A stretch of DNA of 64,000 nt, taken from CAZSHX01 sp964606895 (GTDB taxonomy: Bacteria > Bacteroidota > Ignavibacteria > Kapaibacteriales > UBA2268). The position numbers and the translations under genes are program-made. Below the pieces are notes generated by a model that was given only the letters and a program-made list of their open reading frames with translations, searched no databases and was not told where the DNA came from. Shown here piece by piece: positions 44,298 through 53,757 of this stretch (within the stretch, counting starts at the first letter, position 1; each line of letters opens with the position of its first letter). Location of the stretch: positions 1 to 64,000 of the forward strand of contig CAZSHX010000003.1 in NCBI GenBank assembly GCA_964606895.1. Direction: 5' to 3'.

Positions 44298-45620
44298 ATG
44301 AACTCTTTTTTAAAATTTCTGAAAATATTTTTTTTGTTCGCTTTTTTTATAGCTTTTTCATCCAATCTGAAGTCGCAGGAAAGGAACAGTGACAAAGCGG
44401 GTGCATTCAGTTTTGATGCCGTTGTTTTCAAATCCGACTCTGACAGTTTGGGAATAGTCGGCAGGCTGGATGTCTTTGCCATTGTACCGTTTCAGACTTT
44501 GGAATTTGTTAAAACAGGTGAATTGTATCTGGCAGGATATGAAATGATTATTAACATCAACGATAGTACAGGCAAGTTGGTCGAGACAAAGACCGTTAAG
44601 AAATCTATCCGCGAGAAAGATTATTTCACGGCTCAGGGTGGTAACGGCAAATTTGATTACTCCCAGACAATTTTCGGACTGAAAGCCGGCAAATACGAGG
44701 TCGAAGCTGTTTTTACAGACAGCTACAACCGAAAATCAAGCAGAAAAACAAGGGATGTGATTGTAACCGATTTCTCGAAATTCAATTTTACTCTTAGTGG
44801 AATGATGTTCGTAAGTTCGATTGAAGAAAAGGGAAGCAGATTCGTTATCACTCCTCATGTTTCAGACAATGTTGGTGAACTGAAAGACGGATTTTTTGTA
44901 TTTTACGAGACATATTCAAAACTTTTGGACACAATTGATATTTTTTACGAAGTGCTTGACAAAAGCAACGAAGTGAAATTCAAAAGTCCTAAGCAAAGAA
45001 TAAAGTGCACTGCTCCCTCGATTCAGCATTACTTAAAGGTCAAACTTCCTGCTGAATTATCCCAAAACAACTATAAACTGCGTTTAATCGCTATAAAACC
45101 ATCAAGTGGTGAAGAAGTCAGGACAAGCGATTATCTTGCCATCTCGGAAAGAACAATCAAGTTTTTCAGGGTTATCGGAAGTTTCGTAATGAACGATTTG
45201 GAAAAAGCAGTTCGTCAGTTAAAATATGTTGCAAACAGTTCTGAGCTTGATTATATTAAGGAAGCAAAAACTCCCGACGAAAAGCAGAGAAGGTTCGATG
45301 ACTTTTGGAAGAATTTGGACCCATCACCAAATACAGAGATAAACGAAGCATTTGAAGAGTATTATTCCAGAATCGAATATGCAAATCAGAATTTCCGTTC
45401 CTATACCGAAGGCTGGAACACCGACAAAGGATTGGTTTTCATAGTTTACGGAAAGCCTTCAAATGTGGAACGAACAAACTCAACAAGCGATTCACGTGTT
45501 TACGAAAGATGGACTTACCAATCCAACAGGCAGTACACTTTTGTTGACAACAGCGGTTTTGGGGAATTCAGACTCTACCAGCCTATGACTGTTACCGACA
45601 AATATAAATTCGAGAGATAG
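44298..45620 (+). CDS. GWxTD domain-containing protein
   Basis: A 440-residue exported protein, signal peptide to about residue 27 (KSQERN). The C-terminal part contains the GWxTD domain: DDFWKNLDPSPNTEINEAFEEYYSRIEYANQNFRS, GWNTDKGLVFIVYGKPSNVER, WTYQSNRQYTFVD and FGEFRLYQP. The N-terminal half is beta-rich and resembles an interaction module. GWxTD proteins are typical of the FCB group and often occur in large envelope proteins, but their function is not established. It is a single gene, divergent from the GT2 gene. Confidence 0.85.
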   Translation: MNSFLKFLKIFFLFAFFIAFSSNLKSQERNSDKAGAFSFDAVVFKSDSDSLGIVGRLDVFAIVPFQTLEFVKTGELYLAGYEMIININDSTGKLVETKTVKKSIREKDYFTAQGGNGKFDYSQTIFGLKAGKYEVEAVFTDSYNRKSSRKTRDVIVTDFSKFNFTLSGMMFVSSIEEKGSRFVITPHVSDNVGELKDGFFVFYETYSKLLDTIDIFYEVLDKSNEVKFKSPKQRIKCTAPSIQHYLKVKLPAELSQNNYKLRLIAIKPSSGEEVRTSDYLAISERTIKFFRVIGSFVMNDLEKAVRQLKYVANSSELDYIKEAKTPDEKQRRFDDFWKNLDPSPNTEINEAFEEYYSRIEYANQNFRSYTEGWNTDKGLVFIVYGKPSNVERTNSTSDSRVYERWTYQSNRQYTFVDNSGFGEFRLYQPMTVTDKYKFER

Positions 45621-45985
45621 AAGAAATTAGGTAATGAAAAGATAAATGGTTAATTTAGATTGTAAGGATATGATAAAATACAAGAACTCATGAACGATTT
45701 TATCCGAGCAATTTATTTCAAATATGATGGTTGGGGGAAAAGTTGGGAATTGTGATAATGCAAAGCAGAAGTTGCATCTTTTTTACCTAAAAGATGCAAG
45801 AGATGCAATGGGTCAAGTATTATAACCAACAATAACCGTTGTCCTTATAAGAAAAATATATCCAAAAGGTACAGATGATATCCTAGGAAGACGATTCCTA
45901 TAACTTCATTACATAATATGAAAGGATAAATAATGTTATATTTATAACTCCATTTTTTATTAATCATCCATTTCAAAAATAATCC
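45621..45985. other. Non-coding gap with a GATGCAA inverted repeat
   Basis: At 45773-45810 TTGCATCTTTT faces AAAAGATGCAA, followed by AGATGCAA. The same motif is in the repeat island at 36.6-37.4 kb. No gene was seen. Confidence 0.55.
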
Positions 45986-48900
45986 TTATGGCGTATTCAC
46001 CAGATTTACTAATTTAGTTATACTTTTTGTGCCAGCAACAAGCCTTAAAACATATACTCCGCTTGAAAGATTATTGAAATCATCAGATTCATTCAACTGA
46101 ACTTTTTGGTCTCCTTTGTCAAAATAACCATTTGAGATTGTAGTAATTTCATTTCCTGCTAAATCATACAAAACCAATCGGATATATGCCGCATCAGTTA
46201 AATTGAATATAATATTTGAATTTCGGTTTGCAGGATTTGGAATAATATCAAAATATCCGATTATACTATTAATTCCAAATAAATCATCAACACTCTTCGG
46301 TGTTTCACCTAAACCGGATAGTGCTATTGAATCCACAGACAGATTGCTTGTAATCCTTATAATGCTGTTATACTGAATACCATTAGTCGGGGAGAATCTT
46401 GCACCTATATTTGCTGTATCGCCTGGTGCAATATTGACATTTGATCTTAAAACAGAAAATGCAGGAGAAAAGGTTCTCATATTGCTTATTTTTAGAGTAT
46501 CAGTACCAACATTACCAATAATAAAAGCGGAATCTTTGGTTTTACCTGTTTCGATGGTTCCAAAATTTATTGACCTGACACTCAAAGTCATTTTAGGAAC
46601 AGAAACATTAACTCCGAGTCCGGTTCCTTTTATCGTGTCGTTTGATGCATTACTGAACACCGAAAACAAACAAGACAACTGACCGTTTGATTTCGGAGAA
46701 AATGAAAGAGTTAAATTTGACGAATCTCCGGGTAATATTGTCAGATTGGTTGTCGTGCTTGAAAATGAAGTGGAATTTGAACGAATCATTGAAATAATCA
46801 AAGTATCTTGTCCAATATTTTTTACAGGTATTAATGTATCCTTGGTTTGACCGCCTTCAACACTTCCGAAATCAACATCTTTTGAGGACAAGAGCATTTT
46901 CGGATATTTAAAATTAATACCTTCGCCGCTGACATTAATGCTGTCAGGATATGTATTACTGGCAATTCGGAAAGTACCTTTGACAATTCCCTGGGCATTA
47001 GGGGTAAATCTTATCGCCAAGGAATAGGAAGAACCCGGAGCCACATTGAATGCCCTGATTGGAGCACTAAAAACTCCATTGGTTGAAGTAATATTGGTAA
47101 CGCGTAAAGTATCTTTTCCAGTGTTATTGACTTTAATACTTGAATCTTTGGAAGTGCCTTGGGAAACCTGACCAAAATCTAAAACTTTAGAACTTAGAGT
47201 CATAACAGGAAGTTTGATGGGTGCGGCATTCAATTTGAAAGCTCCTCTGGCACAATATGCATACATTGAATTACCATTCCCCATTAGTCCTCTGACTGCA
47301 ACGCTGTCCAATCCGGCATACTTCCATGTTGTACCCAAATCATCCGAAACATAAACACCCCAACTTGTTCCGTTGTAGTAAACAGGGGTGAAGTTGACAT
47401 AAAGAGCACCTGTAGAATCAAAAGCCAATGTAGCTATATCCGTTGATGAAAAAGGAGGTAATGGTATACTTTTCCATGAATTTTCTGTAATATCCTGTGA
47501 ATATAAGGAAGAAACACCAAGTTTATTTATCAATGAACCTGCGAACATTTTTCCTTTTGAGTTTACCGTGAAAGTATTTATAAGTGCATCACCCAAACCT
47601 GAAGTATCCGGAACCCAATTCCCGCCAACAAATTGATTTTTTTTGAAAACAGCTGGCTGCAGAATTTGTTGTCCGGTATAGGAGAATGTACTAAAAAATA
47701 AATTTGATTTGGCATCAGAGCCAAAATTAGCTAATACTTTAAATTGGTTAGTTCCTGCGGCTGTTAAGTTTGCTCCGGTAGTATCAGGATTCCATTCAGC
47801 AAAAGGAGTTCTTGAATATATTCTTATCGGGTTAGTACCCGAAGAAGTCAAACCAAAATGCTGATTTGAGAATTCATCCACGAAAAATGCCGTAGCAAAG
47901 AACCCGGTGGAAACAGGTACAATTGAAATACCCAAAGTATCATAATTCCAAGTAACTCCCGCATCGGTACTCTTCAGCACATTTGCCTGATGAGTCTGTC
48001 CGGTTCCTGAAGCAGTTTCCTGCATAAATAAATTGCCGAACATATCCCTTTTGATGATTTTACCACTTAAAAACCCGGTTTGGGGATACCTCTTTATCCA
48101 GTCACTTGTTGAACTTGACTGCGAATAGACACCAAAACCGGTACTTACAACTGCTTTCTCATTTCCAAGAAAGTGGAGGCTGTAAATATTTTCGGACATA
48201 ATTCCAGCATAAGCAGGCGAACAATTATCACCTGAAGTTAAACTTGAATAAACGCAATAGTTAGTTGCGGCTTCAAGGGTTGAATCTCCCCGGACATCAT
48301 TATAAACGAGAGTTGTACCAACTGAATTACGCAAATTTGTATCTATTCTAATCCATGCGGGTTCAGAGGTTTTTTTGCGATATAAAGTTGTGGATTGATT
48401 TCCACCCATAGCATATTTTGTTCCATAGCTGTCATCCCCGAAACGAGTTACACTGAAGTTGCCAAATCCGGTTGTATCTCGGCTCCATGTTGTCCCATTA
48501 TCAATTGAAAGAAATGGACCCTTTGTGCTTGTTGCCACATAAAGTCCGGAGTTGTTGCGACAGTTGAAGATTGTTAAGCAGTTTAAAGTTGAATCGAATG
48601 AATTTACTTTTGTCCATTGGCTTGAAGTATCAATAATACTATAAACTCCTTTTGAAGTAGCGGCAATTACAGTATTATTATTCAAAAAGCATATATCGGA
48701 AACCGTAATATTTTTCAAACCCAAGGTATCGGCAAACCAACCGTTGTTATCCTTGCGGTTGACCCAAACTCTGCTGTTATTCAGAAGGAATGCGAAATTT
48801 GAACTGATTAATTTTTTGGGGCGGATAGATGTTGTCCCAGGACCAGGAAAAATTTTTGTAGTTTCGAAAGTTTGATTCAAAGGATTGAATGTGAAGTATA

Positions 48901-49231
48901 AGGTTGTTGCATTATCAAGAAGAACCCACAGAGTACGCTTTTTCCCTGTTTCACCATATTGAAAGTTCATATCAGTAATGGTTCTGCCCGGATCGGTCTG
49001 ATACAAAAATTTGCTTTTGGACCATCCGATGTTATCCCAATTTTTTGAGGAATAGATAGAAGTATTTGTGCAGACAATACGATACTGAATTCCATCAACA
49101 GTAGCAATTGAGAGCCTTCTGGTTTGCTCGCCGTCTGCCGTTGGGAATCTTTGAGAATATAAGTTAGTAGCAATAAATAGTAACATGCAAACAATTACTA
49201 TTCGAGAAAAAAATGTATAAAGTTTTCGCAT
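45986..49231 (-). CDS. Large secreted choice-of-anchor D protein with T9SS sorting domain
   Basis: A 1081-residue exported protein from ATG 49231, preceded by AGGAG and by a clear signal peptide (MRKLYTFFSRIVIVCMLLFIATNLYSQ); the longest ORF starts 57 bp earlier. The N-terminal 650 residues are BNR-like propeller repeats (STDAGVTW, SIDNGTTW, SDDLGTTWKYAG). Three choice-of-anchor D/ASPM-SPD2-Hydin-type Ig-like domains follow, each starting [PM].LSSK/R.[VI].[DN]FG with NTG.D.L. The final 90 residues are a type IX sorting domain: DIIPNPANRNSNI, LVLYDLAGNEI and SSGVYVLRLVAG. It probably sits on the cell surface. Role unknown. Confidence 0.9.
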   Translation of the reverse strand: MRKLYTFFSRIVIVCMLLFIATNLYSQRFPTADGEQTRRLSIATVDGIQYRIVCTNTSIYSSKNWDNIGWSKSKFLYQTDPGRTITDMNFQYGETGKKRTLWVLLDNATTLYFTFNPLNQTFETTKIFPGPGTTSIRPKKLISSNFAFLLNNSRVWVNRKDNNGWFADTLGLKNITVSDICFLNNNTVIAATSKGVYSIIDTSSQWTKVNSFDSTLNCLTIFNCRNNSGLYVATSTKGPFLSIDNGTTWSRDTTGFGNFSVTRFGDDSYGTKYAMGGNQSTTLYRKKTSEPAWIRIDTNLRNSVGTTLVYNDVRGDSTLEAATNYCVYSSLTSGDNCSPAYAGIMSENIYSLHFLGNEKAVVSTGFGVYSQSSSTSDWIKRYPQTGFLSGKIIKRDMFGNLFMQETASGTGQTHQANVLKSTDAGVTWNYDTLGISIVPVSTGFFATAFFVDEFSNQHFGLTSSGTNPIRIYSRTPFAEWNPDTTGANLTAAGTNQFKVLANFGSDAKSNLFFSTFSYTGQQILQPAVFKKNQFVGGNWVPDTSGLGDALINTFTVNSKGKMFAGSLINKLGVSSLYSQDITENSWKSIPLPPFSSTDIATLAFDSTGALYVNFTPVYYNGTSWGVYVSDDLGTTWKYAGLDSVAVRGLMGNGNSMYAYCARGAFKLNAAPIKLPVMTLSSKVLDFGQVSQGTSKDSSIKVNNTGKDTLRVTNITSTNGVFSAPIRAFNVAPGSSYSLAIRFTPNAQGIVKGTFRIASNTYPDSINVSGEGINFKYPKMLLSSKDVDFGSVEGGQTKDTLIPVKNIGQDTLIISMIRSNSTSFSSTTTNLTILPGDSSNLTLSFSPKSNGQLSCLFSVFSNASNDTIKGTGLGVNVSVPKMTLSVRSINFGTIETGKTKDSAFIIGNVGTDTLKISNMRTFSPAFSVLRSNVNIAPGDTANIGARFSPTNGIQYNSIIRITSNLSVDSIALSGLGETPKSVDDLFGINSIIGYFDIIPNPANRNSNIIFNLTDAAYIRLVLYDLAGNEITTISNGYFDKGDQKVQLNESDDFNNLSSGVYVLRLVAGTKSITKLVNLVNTP

Positions 49232-49557
49232 ATCCTTAGCTCCTGATAAATAAAAATAAAAAGTCAACTTTGTTTTACAAATAAACAAATTAGTTTTAAC
49301 TAAACAAAATAATATTTTTTATATTGTAAAAATTTGATTTTTTTTAGATTTTACCGACGATATTTTATTTCCAATCATTTCATTCTGATAATATGCAGGA
49401 CAGTAGGTAATACCAAGCCTTATTCTTTCTTGTAATTATCTTTCTCAAAACGAAGAATCAATTTTAAGTTTCAAAATGTGCAATTAATCCTTCGAAGGCA
49501 AAGAACACGAAATAGCAAGCCCAATTTAACAATTAGGAGCTTTAACTTTACAATCGC
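49232..49557. other. Non-coding gap, nothing recognised
   Basis: This is the AT-rich stretch between the choice-of-anchor gene start and the transposase remnant. I saw no ORF with coding character, no hairpin with a T-run and no repeat shared with other gaps. Confidence 0.5.
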
Positions 49558-50271
49558 CTAATAGCCTGTAGATAAAGACAAAAACTGAAAAACAAGCAAA
49601 AATTCCGATAATTTCAGAAAAACACGTTTTGTGAAAAAGAAATAAAATATGAGGCTGAAATTGTCTAATAATCGAATTTGAAAACGCCAAATGCAGTTGA
49701 GAATCCAAGATAAGAAGAAATTTGAGTTGGCAAGGGACTGTTTAGGTGTTCCAATGCCGAATAACTTTCTCATAAGAAGAGAAAGGTTGTAGCTCGCCAC
49801 AGCGATTCTATATCGCTTCAGTATGTTTTCGTTTTTGCTAAGAGTGGTTCTTTGCTGACCGCCTGAGTCAAGTACTTGAGCAAAACTTCGCTCAACCTGC
49901 GATCCGCGTAGTCCCAGAAGTGCCTTACCTTCCTTGCTTTTTACTTCGGCTTTTGCGAAACGCAGTGGTATTCTTTCTTCAATAGTAAGCTTTTCCAGAT
50001 TACGATTGTAAATGAAGTCGGGAATTACTGTCATAACGTCCATATCATGAATTGCTTGAATCTCAGTCGCTTTAAAATATCCTTTGTCCGATGTAACTGT
50101 CTGAATCTGTAAAACAGTTGTAGGGTCTTCAGCTATGTCGTTAAGTCTGATCTGGGCATTAATAATACGTTCGGAAAGCTCGCTTGAATCGGCTTGATTA
50201 CAGTGAAGCATGTTTACTTCTATTATTGCACCTGTGACAGGGGCAACATTAAGGTCAAATTTTGAGTTCAT
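49558..50271 (-). pseudogene. Truncated transposase remnant (IS1182-like)
   Basis: A 237-residue ORF that preserves only the C-terminal part of an IS1182/IS5-group DDE transposase: APVTGAIIEVNMLHCNQAD (variant of DTGAI...GADxGDT), TSDKGYF, and the strong C-terminal signature GSQVERSFAQVLDSGGQQRTTLSKNENILKRYRIAVASYNLSLLMRKLFGIGTP. The N-terminal DNA-binding region and most of the catalytic core are missing, and the last ~60 residues are out of family. No inverted repeats or target duplications were found near it. It is a decayed element, probably inactive. Confidence 0.8.
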
Positions 50272-50571
50272 GAGTGGGAATCCACATTGATGTTTGTTTT
50301 GGTATCTTTTTCTTCTTAATCATTATGATCTTCGATATTTGTTATATATTTTATACCATTAAGACTTAAATCGTGTTTATTGTTGTATTGATTAATCAAC
50401 AGGCTCTTAAACTCTTCAACAATAAAGCAACTAAAACCTCAACTCTTTGAAATACATAATTCTTCTCTTCCGTACAGGACGGAACTTCTTGGGCAGTTTT
50501 TTTTTCTACCGAGCTTTTGTCACTACGTCACAATGAAAATTGTTGATTATCGAGGATTGAGCTTGGGAATG

Positions 50572-50712
50572 TCTGAATCGCAGATTATTTGGTTTAAAGG
50601 ATTCCACGGATTTTCAAGAATATATTGGAAAGATGTCCTACATGTGCCAGATGTAGGACATCTGATAAACATATCCTCTTAATCCCGAAATCCTTTTAAT
50701 CAGTGATTCAGA
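50572..50712. repeat. MITE-like element, copy 3, with nested hairpin
   Basis: Left end TCTGAATCGCAGATT, right end AATCAGTGATTCAGA: imperfect inverted repeats matching copies 1 and 2. A second palindrome, AGATGTCCTACAT / ATGTAGGACATCT at 50631-50663, is inserted inside it. No ORF. Confidence 0.65.
50631..50663. repeat. GATGTAGGACATCT hairpin, copy A
   Basis: A 13-bp perfect stem (AGATGTCCTACAT / ATGTAGGACATCT) with a 7-nt loop, lying inside the MITE-like element. A near copy is at 54981. Confidence 0.75.
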
Positions 50713-50744
50713 AATTTGAATTGGTATTAAAAATTATTGATTAT

Positions 50745-50795
50745 TTCAAAAAAAAAGTCCGGCACTTTTTCAAATGCACGACTTTTTAAGATTTA
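50745..50795 (-). terminator. Probable terminator of porX
   Basis: Minus-strand AAAGTC and GACTTT with an inner GCA/TGC pair, followed by a run of T, about 15 bp beyond the porX stop. Confidence 0.65.
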
Positions 50796-50808
50796 TTTAA
50801 AAGAATAA

Positions 50809-52383
50809 TTATCTTGGTTCCATCTCAATCACTGGAATAATCATTTCTTCGAGCGAAATGCCGCCGTGCTGGAAACTGTCGCGGTATTTCTGAAGATAAA
50901 AATGAAAATCAGTAGGATAGACAAAATAATAATCTTCCTTTGCAATGATGTTATTAACCGTCAATCCTAATCGGGGAAGCCTGAAATCCGTCGGGTCTTT
51001 GATTGACATCGCATGGCGGTCGTCTGCCTTAACATTCTTCCCGAATTTATAGCGGAGACATGTTGAAGTGTCCTTGTCGCCGATAACCTTAACGCCCCGC
51101 ATACAGCGAATCGAACCGTGGTCGGTGGTTAGAACGATTTTAACATTTTTAATTTCCGAAATTGCTTTCAGCATTCCAAACAATGATGAATGCTGGAACC
51201 ACGACTGAGTCAGCGAGCGGTAAGCAGGTTCATCTGGTGCAATTTCTTTCAGAATGGCATAGTCCGAACGCGAATGGGCAATCATATCAACCGAATTAAC
51301 AACAATCGAAGTCAGATGGTTGTTTGCATATTTCATAATTTCGGATTCGACTTTCTTACCAAATTCTGTATCATGAATTTTGACATAAGCAGTGTTAGTT
51401 TTTAACTTTACTCTTTTTCTTTTCAACTGCTCGTCCAAAAGTTCCTTTTCAAAAGAATTCAGCTTATGTTCTTCGGTATTCATTTCATTAATCCAATATT
51501 GCGGATAATTTTTTTGAATATCGGCAGGATAGAGTCCTGCAAAAATTGAATTTCTTGCATAAGGGGTAGCTGTGGGCAAAATCGCTGAATAATAATCTTT
51601 TTTGAATGTGTAAAATGGACGGAGAAGTTCTTCCATCATGAGCCACTGGTCAACACGAAGGCAGTCAATCACGAAAAAGAAAACAGGGTCGCCCGATTTG
51701 AGATGAGGCACAAGAAATTTTTCGACAATATCAGGCGAAAACACAGGTTTGTCTTCATTATCTTTTGAAAAAATCCAATCCTTATAGTTGTCTTCAACAA
51801 ATTTGGAATAAGCCGAATTGCACTCTCGCCACTGGTCCAGAAGTGTCTGCTGGAAACCAAGCTGAGGAAAACGGTCCAGTTCTATTGACCAGTTAACCAG
51901 CTTCAGATAAATATCACGCCAGTCTTCCCAGTATAATCTGTCGTAAAGTCGTTGGGTGATCTCGGTAAAGCCCTGCAAATATCTTTGAGTAATAGATTCC
52001 TGACTAATGCGGTCGGACTCGAGAAATTTCTTGCAAGCGGCAAGAATTTGAGTCGGATTTACAGGTTTTGTAAGATAATCGTCAATTTTTTTACCGATTG
52101 CATCTTCCATAACGCTTTCTGCTTCATTTTTGGTAACCATAACGACAGGCGTGGAAGGGTCAATCTCTTTCAGAACAGGCAGGGCATCAAGCCCGCTCAT
52201 GCCAATCATTGACTCATCGAGGAAAGTCAGGTCGTAATGGTTATGCCTGTAAAGCTCGATGGCATCCTCACCGTTTGTGGCGGTAGAGACTGTGTAGCCG
52301 CGTTGTTCGAGTAAAAATATATGAGGCTTCAAAAGCTCAATTTCATCATCTATCCAAAGAATCTTACCTTTGGTTTGTTCCAT
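50809..52383 (-). CDS. porX: PorX-type response regulator with PglZ/alkaline-phosphatase-like domain
   Basis: PorX controls type IX secretion in Bacteroidota: a receiver domain fused to a PglZ-type phosphodiesterase-like domain. The protein is 524 residues from ATG 52383 (GGAG upstream; the 14 extra residues of the longest ORF look non-native). The receiver has acidic pocket Asp12-Asp13, phospho-acceptor Asp56 (YDLTFLDESM) and Lys in YLTKPVNP. The effector half has FFFVIDCLRVDQW, the nucleophile region LPTATPYARNSIFAG, ANNHLTSIVVNSVDMIAHSR, TTDHGSIRCMRG and the final QHGGISLEEMIIPVIEMEP. No PorY kinase or por structural genes are in this window. It matches the many T9SS-sorted proteins around it. 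Confidence 0.95.
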   Translation of the reverse strand: MEQTKGKILWIDDEIELLKPHIFLLEQRGYTVSTATNGEDAIELYRHNHYDLTFLDESMIGMSGLDALPVLKEIDPSTPVVMVTKNEAESVMEDAIGKKIDDYLTKPVNPTQILAACKKFLESDRISQESITQRYLQGFTEITQRLYDRLYWEDWRDIYLKLVNWSIELDRFPQLGFQQTLLDQWRECNSAYSKFVEDNYKDWIFSKDNEDKPVFSPDIVEKFLVPHLKSGDPVFFFVIDCLRVDQWLMMEELLRPFYTFKKDYYSAILPTATPYARNSIFAGLYPADIQKNYPQYWINEMNTEEHKLNSFEKELLDEQLKRKRVKLKTNTAYVKIHDTEFGKKVESEIMKYANNHLTSIVVNSVDMIAHSRSDYAILKEIAPDEPAYRSLTQSWFQHSSLFGMLKAISEIKNVKIVLTTDHGSIRCMRGVKVIGDKDTSTCLRYKFGKNVKADDRHAMSIKDPTDFRLPRLGLTVNNIIAKEDYYFVYPTDFHFYLQKYRDSFQHGGISLEEMIIPVIEMEPR

Positions 52384-52618
52384 TTTAATAACTCCAGAAA
52401 ATTGATAAAAAAAACGGAGTAGCAATTTTTGGCAGAGTAATTTTTTTCATTAGTTAAACATTCTATTCGTTCAATGTGAAGTAATAAGCCTGATTTTATT
52501 TTATAAAGCATGATTTTCCAATAAAAACAGTACTTCTTCTTTTATAGAGTCTGAAAATATATTATTTTGCAAATTCTATTTGAAACAAATATTTAATAAA
52601 TAAATTCAGGTTATTATT

Positions 52619-53692
52619 ATGAAAAAATTCAGCTTATTCTTTGCTGTCATGTTCTTTGCAATCGTATTCGTTACCTTTTCAATCGAAAAGCCAAAGATTA
52701 AAATTCTTGAAAGAAATGATGTATCCATGTCAATTAAATGGGATGATAACAACAGTTCCAAAAAAATAATTGTTGTCCACACCAAAAAAGACAATGCTGT
52801 TAAGCCGGCTTTGGAAAAGACTTACAAGCCCGTTTCAGGTTTCGATTCATCTTTAACTGAATCCTACACAGGCTTAGGCAATTTAGTAGTTTATTCAGGG
52901 AATGATAAAACAGGTACTATTAAGCTTTCAAATACAAATGCCGATACCGATTACGAAATTGATTTCTATTATGTAAATGAATCAAATAAAACTTTTGAAA
53001 ATAAAGGCAATCCCTTTACCGAATCATTTTTTACTTCGGCAGTCAAACCTTCCAAAGGTACCCGTAATGTTGCTTTTACTAAAGTGAGTGACACTCAGTT
53101 TGAGATCAACTGGAAAAGAGGCGACGGGAAAAAATGTATCATGATAATTAAAAAAGGCAAGGGTGGACTGACTCTTCCTGTAAATGGAACTGAGTACAAA
53201 GCCAGCGAAGAATTCGGAAAAGGTTCTAAAACCGACAAAGACAGCACTTTTGTTGTTTATTCGGGTTCCGGAAATGATGTTACAGTTAAAAATCTTCAGC
53301 CTAATACTTTCTACACGATGCAGGTGGTGGAATACAACGGTTCCGGCGAAAAAATTAATTATCAGTCAGCTACAGGTTTTTTTAATCCCAACAACAGAAC
53401 AACACTACTCGAAACACCAACATTATATAATGCCGAAAATATTACCGAATCTTCATTTGTTGCCAAATGGAAAAAGGTTGACGGAGCTGATGTTTACGAA
53501 CTTGATTTGGGTTATGACAAGGAATTTCAGAAAATGCACCCCGATTTCACTGCCATTGATGTAGGAAATATTAATGAATATATGTTCGAAGAATTGAAAC
53601 CCGGCAAATATTATCTTCGTGTTCGTGCTTTCGGGAATAAGAATCACAGCGAAAATTCAAAACCCATTCAATTCGAACTAAAAGCGAAATAA
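52619..53692 (+). CDS. Secreted protein with three FnIII-like domains
   Basis: A 357-residue exported protein (signal peptide about residues 1-20). Three fibronectin type III-like modules are visible: residues about 27-140 (MSIKWDDNNSSKKIIVV...DTDYEIDFYYVN), 148-260 (FEINWKRGDGKKCIMII...NTFYTMQVVEYNGSG) and 268-355 (FVAKWKKVDGADVYELDLGYD...GKYYLRVRAFGN). The third ends the protein; no sorting domain follows, so it is probably periplasmic or lipid-free secreted. The domains are Lys/Asp-rich. No enzymatic motif. It is followed, 50 bp later, by pgk. Confidence 0.78.
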   Translation: MKKFSLFFAVMFFAIVFVTFSIEKPKIKILERNDVSMSIKWDDNNSSKKIIVVHTKKDNAVKPALEKTYKPVSGFDSSLTESYTGLGNLVVYSGNDKTGTIKLSNTNADTDYEIDFYYVNESNKTFENKGNPFTESFFTSAVKPSKGTRNVAFTKVSDTQFEINWKRGDGKKCIMIIKKGKGGLTLPVNGTEYKASEEFGKGSKTDKDSTFVVYSGSGNDVTVKNLQPNTFYTMQVVEYNGSGEKINYQSATGFFNPNNRTTLLETPTLYNAENITESSFVAKWKKVDGADVYELDLGYDKEFQKMHPDFTAIDVGNINEYMFEELKPGKYYLRVRAFGNKNHSENSKPIQFELKAK

Positions 53693-53757
53693 GAATTTTA
53701 AAGCAGATCAATCTTATTGAATTTTAGAATTATCTTTAATAATTGCAGGAGAACAAA

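Larger units (their letters stand above)
50272..50808. other. Non-coding gap with MITE-like copy and hairpins
   Basis: This region upstream of the transposase remnant contains a low-complexity CAACAATAAAGCAACTAAAA-like stretch at about 50415, the third MITE-like element at 50572-50712 and the porX terminator at about 50756. No gene was seen. Confidence 0.55.

Noticed and set aside
50809..52383. PglZ domain as part of a BREX phage-defence system
   Set aside because: The receiver domain at the N-terminus and the PorX-type layout fit the secretion regulator; no BREX genes (brxC, pglX) are near.
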